Assembly (NCBI GenBank): GCA_036881805.1
Contig: JBAJNK010000028.1
Location: 1 to 9,192 of the forward strand
From: JANQLC01 sp036881805
GTDB lineage: Bacteria; Bacteroidota; Bacteroidia; Flavobacteriales; JANQLC01
Length of the DNA: 9,192 bases
Direction of reading: 5' to 3'
Under the pieces are notes generated by a model. The model saw only the letters and a program-made list of their open reading frames with translations, did not search any database and was not told where the DNA came from. Positions 6,185 through 9,192 of the stretch are shown here, in pieces (within the stretch, counting starts at the first letter, position 1; each line of letters begins with the position of its first letter). The position numbers were made by a program, and so were the translations under genes.

Positions 6185-7285
6185 TTGAAAATTATCGGTC
6201 ACTCGGATATTTTAGGTCGTTTGCGCAAGGCGATCTCAGCTGATCGCATAGCCCATGCTTATTTGTTTACCGGTCCGCCGGGCGTAGGGAAACTCCCTGT
6301 AGCGCTTTGGTATGCACAACTGATATTGACTAAAGCCTTTCCCGAGCAACTTCCCCGAGCTCGAAGTTTGGAACATCCCGACATGCATTTTTTCTTCCCA
6401 GTAGCGGCTGCGGAAAAGATAAAGAGGCATGCAGTCAGCAAGTGGCGCTCTTTTTTAAGCGGTAATCCCTATGGGGATTTATACGACTGGTATCGGCATT
6501 TGGGCGTTGAAAAAAAACAAGGTAAGATCGGAGTAAACGAAGCCCGTGAAGTGGTGAAGCAGCTCGCTTTAAAGCCTTTTCTATCCAATTACAAAGTCTT
6601 TATCGTGTGGCAAGCAGATCAGTTAAACGATCCGGCCGCCAATAAATTGCTAAAGGTTTTGGAAGAACCACCGGACAATGTGGTGTTTATTTTAATCGCT
6701 GATAATCCAGGAGAATTGCTGCCTACCCTGGTGTCGCGCGTGCAAAAGGTGATTTTTAAGCCACTACCTGCCCATACCCTATCGGAGGCTTTGCAAGCCG
6801 ACGGCGTTGAATCGGATCGAGCGGATTGGATCGCTTACCAAGCACAGGGCAGCTATAGGAGCGCACTGCAGCTATCTGTTTCGGTTGGCGATACGGCTCG
6901 ATTTGAGCGGTGGTTTATCCTTTGGATTCGCAACGCGTTTAAGGCGCTGAAAAATCCCAAGGCGCTACGAGAATTAATCGCTTTCGCAGATGAGTTATAC
7001 AAGTGGAGCCGCGATGAACAAAAGCAATTTTTGAGTTTTAGTACAGCGGTTTTTCGACAAGCCTTTTTGCGCAATTACGATTTGCCGACACCTGGTCTTC
7101 TGGAATTGAAGTCGGGCAATTTTAAATTCGAATCGTTTTGTACCTATGTAAAAGCGGCTAATGTGGCACAGATATTACACGAATTGAATGAAGCCTTTTA
7201 CCACATCGAGCGCAATGTAAATGGAAAGATGGTTTTTTTAGATATGTCTGTAAAAATGGCACGGCTCTTACATGCCGGGAAGTAG
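6185..7285 (+). CDS. holB: DNA polymerase III delta' subunit (clamp loader)
   Basis: This 366-residue protein is the delta' stator of the clamp loader, which places the sliding clamp on DNA during replication. It has an AAA+ fold with GHSDILGRLR near the start, HAYLFTGPPGVGK (P-loop residues 30-36), LNDPAANKLLKVLEEPP around 147-163 and the sensor-like VFILIADNP at 167-175. The arginine of the SRC-type motif is kept, here S184-R185-V186. The insert with HPDMHFFFPV and GVEKKQGKIGVNEAREV is characteristic of Bacteroidota delta' proteins. Zinc-binding cysteines of the E. coli type are absent. The P-loop lysine is present but is followed by Leu instead of Ser/Thr, so ATP hydrolysis is unlikely, as expected for delta'. 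The start is TTG at 6185; an in-frame stop at 6167-6169 and the lack of ATG or GTG leave no better choice. It lies 10 bases after rpiB and runs towards tRNA-Pro. Confidence 0.93.
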   Translation: MKIIGHSDILGRLRKAISADRIAHAYLFTGPPGVGKLPVALWYAQLILTKAFPEQLPRARSLEHPDMHFFFPVAAAEKIKRHAVSKWRSFLSGNPYGDLYDWYRHLGVEKKQGKIGVNEAREVVKQLALKPFLSNYKVFIVWQADQLNDPAANKLLKVLEEPPDNVVFILIADNPGELLPTLVSRVQKVIFKPLPAHTLSEALQADGVESDRADWIAYQAQGSYRSALQLSVSVGDTARFERWFILWIRNAFKALKNPKALRELIAFADELYKWSRDEQKQFLSFSTAVFRQAFLRNYDLPTPGLLELKSGNFKFESFCTYVKAANVAQILHELNEAFYHIERNVNGKMVFLDMSVKMARLLHAGK

Positions 7286-7296
7286 AGAAAAAACAT

Positions 7297-7304
7297 TATT
7301 TTTG
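7297..7304 (+). promoter_or_regulatory. Possible -7 promoter element for tRNA-Pro
   Basis: TATTTTTG matches TAnnTTTG and lies 17 bases before the tRNA 5' end, just after holB stops. No -33 TTTG is found upstream, so the tRNA may also be read from the holB transcript. Confidence 0.35.
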
Positions 7305-7321
7305 CCTCTAATAAACTCTTT

Positions 7322-7394
7322 CGAGGTGTAGCTCAGATGGTAGAGTACACGTCTGGGGGGCGTGTGGTCGCAGGTTCAAGTCCTGTCACCTCGA
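7322..7394 (+). tRNA. tRNA-Pro, anticodon GGG
   Basis: A complete 73-base cloverleaf can be drawn. The acceptor stem is CGAGGTG paired with CACCTCG, followed by discriminator A. The D-arm is GCTC/GAGT with one G-T pair. The anticodon stem is CACGT/GCGTG with loop CTGGGGG, and the anticodon GGG is at 7355-7357. The T-arm is GCAGG/CCTGT with loop TTCAAGT. C1-G72 with A73 and G35-G36 are proline identity elements. The 3' CCA is not encoded and must be added after transcription. Confidence 0.95.
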
Positions 7395-7470
7395 CATCAG
7401 TTGCGCAGTTCTTACTCGTATCACATTCGTAGAATTGGGGTAGGAAAGGCGGTTCGAGTTATTGGATCAA

Positions 7471-7511
7471 AGATTCCTTAAAAAGCTAAAAACAGGTTAG
7501 ATTCCTTAAAA
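7471..7511. repeat. Two direct copies of a 13-bp sequence between the tRNA genes
   Basis: AGATTCCTTAAAA occurs at 7471-7483 and again at 7499-7511, 28 bp apart. Neither matches a tRNA end, so this does not look like an attachment site. It may be chance in AT-rich DNA. Confidence 0.35.
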
Positions 7512-7538
7512 TTATGGGACAGACTGGGCACGTATGGC

Positions 7539-7567
7539 TTTGGGCGTTGAAAATAGTTGTATATTTG
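7539..7567 (+). promoter_or_regulatory. Promoter of the initiator tRNA gene (-33 TTTG, -7 TATATTTG)
   Basis: TTTG at 7539-7542 and TATATTTG at 7560-7567 are separated by 17 bases. This matches the Bacteroidota primary sigma factor consensus (TTTG, then TAnnTTTG). The -7 element ends 12 bases before the tRNA 5' end, giving a short 5' leader for RNase P to remove. Confidence 0.8.
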
Positions 7568-7579
7568 CACCTGGTACAC

Positions 7580-7652
<73 letters not shown>

Positions 7653-7661
7653 CTGATATAG

Positions 7662-7687
7662 ACCCTGCGCGTCATGCAGGGTTTTTT
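7662..7687 (+). terminator. Intrinsic terminator after tRNA-fMet
   Basis: ACCCTGC (7662-7668) and GCAGGGT (7676-7682) form a GC-rich 7-bp stem with a seven-base loop, followed by a T-run to 7687. It begins ten bases after the tRNA 3' end. Confidence 0.88.
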
Positions 7688-8096
7688 ATGCCTGAGATTC
7701 ACCGGTGTATTCCAAAGCTGGTTTTGATCATTTCCGTCCGGGTTTCGTTTTGAAACTCATCTCTTTTTGTTTTATCCTCCCCTGCGTGATTCGCGCAGGG
7801 TGTATTGAAAGCTTTTTAAAATGGGTAGCTTGTTTTTATTGAATGCGGTATAGAAATTTTGGGGCGACGGGTCTATTGAGGTGGTTTGTGTCGCTATGGA
7901 CTTACCGGGGTAGTTGTTGCAGCGCCTTTTATGAAGTGGATTGGGTATAAATTGTTTGGCTACTGGGTTGGATTGGGCAATGGGTATGGATATATCTGCG
8001 AGTCCTGTTTTTCTATCTAACTTTAAAAGTTTTGTGATCTATGTATAAAAACTAACCCTTGTTTATTTTGACTCGGTCTTTTTGCGCCCCGACTGT
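7688..8096. other. Gap between the fMet terminator and the minus-strand lipoprotein gene
   Basis: I see no gene that I can support in these 409 bases. The region is rich in T and G on the plus strand. It holds a GC-rich hairpin at 7780-7800 and a 29-codon aromatic-rich open frame at 7931-8020 with no visible ribosome binding site or promoter, which I do not call. No terminator with a T-run was found for the lipoprotein gene that ends at 8097. Confidence 0.55.
7780..7800. other. GC-rich hairpin without a T-run, related to the fMet terminator
   Basis: CCCTGCG (7780-7786) and CGCAGGG (7794-7800) form a perfect 7-bp stem with a seven-base loop. There is no T-run on either side in the right orientation, so it is not called a terminator. 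The minus strand at 7792-7801 (ACCCTGCGCG) is identical to 7662-7671 of the fMet terminator. Confidence 0.5.
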
Positions 8097-8708
8097 TTAG
8101 GCTGTTGAAAAGTTTTTAAAGAACGCGGCGGGTATGTAAAGCACCTCGGTTTTAACCTGGGACTCCGCTTCTCTATCGGGCTCTTTTTTACATACCGTGG
8201 CACAACCGCCTTCGTTCAAGCATTTTAAGGCAACCTTAGCAGCAGCTAATTTTCCCTTTACTTCTTTTTCCCATCCTGTATTGCAGGTTACCACGTACAC
8301 GCTTTTGCGCTTATTGACCAGATTTTCGAGACCATCACCGCTAACGCTGTCGAGGAATAGAAATATCCATATATTATCGCTGAGCGCCACATCTTCCATC
8401 GATATTTTTTGCTGTTGCCTATCCCATACAATGAAAAAGTGGACGAACTCCAATTCCTGGGTAGGAATTTCAGCAGCTCGGTCGAAAATCTTTTCCACGG
8501 CTTGAAGCAACTCTTGGGAGGAGGGCTTTTGGCTTATAGCGATGGTGGCCCAATTGGAGTCTCGATGGGAATTCTCCTTATTGCTTTGGGCGCTTTGTTC
8601 CGATAGTGAGTTTTTATCGGCAGCGAGGCCTTGTCCCTCATCCGGTGCGCAAGCATATGACAGGACAAACGCCAATCCAATGGTTAAAAATGGCTTTAAT
8701 GCCTTCAT
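8097..8708 (-). CDS. Uncharacterised lipoprotein with four cysteines in its C-terminal half
   Basis: I do not recognise this 203-residue protein. The N-terminus is a lipoprotein signal (MKALKPF, a hydrophobic core, then SYAC), so Cys20 is the likely lipid site. Residues 21 to about 55 are polar, rich in Ser, Gln, Asn and Glu, and probably a flexible tether. Residues about 64-195 look like a folded alpha/beta domain: a helix around 64-80, hydrophobic strands FVHFFIVW (88-95), IWIFLFLD (113-120) and SVYVVTC (136-142), then a helix. Cys142, Cys163, Cys169 and Cys173 could form two disulfides in the periplasm or on the surface; that is inference. A well-formed promoter lies just upstream. The start at 8708 is the Met directly preceding the signal peptide. 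No neighbour suggests a function. Confidence 0.8.
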   Translation of the reverse strand: MKALKPFLTIGLAFVLSYACAPDEGQGLAADKNSLSEQSAQSNKENSHRDSNWATIAISQKPSSQELLQAVEKIFDRAAEIPTQELEFVHFFIVWDRQQQKISMEDVALSDNIWIFLFLDSVSGDGLENLVNKRKSVYVVTCNTGWEKEVKGKLAAAKVALKCLNEGGCATVCKKEPDREAESQVKTEVLYIPAAFFKNFSTA

Positions 8709-8728
8709 GACTTGTGGATTTTAGATTG

Positions 8729-8760
8729 CAAAGTTAAATATAAAACGATAGTAAGTCAAA
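8729..8760 (-). promoter_or_regulatory. Promoter of the minus-strand lipoprotein gene
   Basis: On the minus strand TTTG (8760-8757) is followed after 20 bases by TAACTTTG (8736-8729), a match to the Bacteroidota -33/-7 consensus. Twenty bases separate the -7 element from the ATG at 8708. The -33 TTTG also lies inside a TAAATTTG sequence (8764-8757), a possible second -7 element. Confidence 0.72.
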
Positions 8761-8764
8761 TTTA

Positions 8765-9192
8765 ATTCAAAGATTTGCGATGGAATTTTAGAATAGGGTT
8801 AAAAATCAGTGGATATATACATAAGACTCCACTTCTCTATTTGCCCAATCCTTTTTTCATCTCCTTTATCTCGGTGGTTTTCGCCCTGTGGAAAAGTGGA
8901 TCTGGTCGGTATGGCGCGCTCTTAGGGAGGAAGAGATACCTTATTTTTTCTTCTGTCTATGAAGTGTCTGAAAAATGGGGCTGTTTTTTTGATCTCGCTC
9001 TACGGGGTGATATTAAAATCGCTTTTATGTGTAATCCAAAAAACAAAATCTGATTTTTTTGAGAAACACACTGCTCATCAATAAAAGAAGCCCAAATTGG
9101 GACGTGATCTAGCGGTTTTGGTGCGCTTTAAAGCCTTTATTTATAGGATATAGCCCGTTTATGACGCTTATACGACGGTTAATGATAAAGGA
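8765..9192. other. AT-rich end of the window with no supported gene
   Basis: About 430 bases carry no gene I can support. An open frame of 92 codons from TTG 8775 to 9053 has no visible ribosome binding site, no recognisable family and a composition of translated T-rich DNA. Its only notable feature is a hydrophobic stretch around FFISFISVVFAL. The last bases contain TTATACGACGGTTAA (9168-9182), similar to a sequence upstream of rpiB. Confidence 0.5.

Noticed and set aside
7451..7459. GGTTCGAGT, a T-loop-like sequence suggesting a tRNA remnant or attachment site
   Set aside because: The flanking bases do not form a T-stem, there is no acceptor sequence, and no integrase is nearby.
8197..8724. 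Plus-strand open frames opposite the minus-strand lipoprotein
   Set aside because: They overlap a gene with a clear lipoprotein signal and a matching promoter, and their translations look like shadows.
8775..9053. 92-codon open frame starting at TTG
   Set aside because: Rare start codon, no ribosome binding site or promoter, T-rich low-information translation and no recognisable family.

Overview
The window looks like a chromosomal segment of a member of the Bacteroidota, roughly mid-GC in its genes and AT-rich between them. Three things point there: a lipoprotein with DUF5689 domains, a family largely confined to this phylum; several copies of the Bacteroidota -7 promoter element TAnnTTTG, two with a well-spaced -33 TTTG; and the Bacteroidota-like form of the DNA polymerase III delta' subunit. 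I cannot name the genus; a Sphingobacteriia- or Cytophagia-like organism would fit.

Layout. Positions 55-1854 (+) encode a 599-residue lipoprotein with two DUF5689-type halves joined by a Lys/Pro-rich hexapeptide-repeat linker. About 1 kb without a convincing gene follows (1855-2844). Most of it is a degenerate tandem array of about 20 units, roughly 40-42 bp each, built from an A-tract, a C-run, a T-run and AAAC. This is the most unusual structure in the window. Next is a lipoprotein glutaminyl-peptide cyclotransferase (2845-3888, +), converging with a TerB/DnaJ-domain membrane protein (3890-4627, -) so that the stop codons are 1 bp apart. That gene is divergent from a bacilliredoxin-family gene (4693-5103, +).

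A 640-bp AT-rich gap (5104-5742) holds a possible terminator and a short minus-strand reading frame resembling the end of an outer-membrane protein. Then come rpiB (5743-6174) and holB (6185-7285), 10 bp apart in one direction, followed by tRNA-Pro(GGG) and initiator tRNA-fMet(CAU). The fMet gene has a clear promoter and terminator. After a gene-poor stretch lies an unrecognised cysteine-containing lipoprotein on the minus strand (8097-8708) with a good promoter. The last ~430 bp hold nothing I can support.

The genes are mostly housekeeping or envelope functions: sugar-phosphate isomerisation, clamp loading, thiol redox, chaperone partnering, translation initiation and lipoproteins. They do not form one pathway. 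No transposase, integrase, CRISPR array or defence gene is visible. The accessory-looking parts are the repeat array, the two-domain DUF5689 lipoprotein and the orphan lipoprotein.
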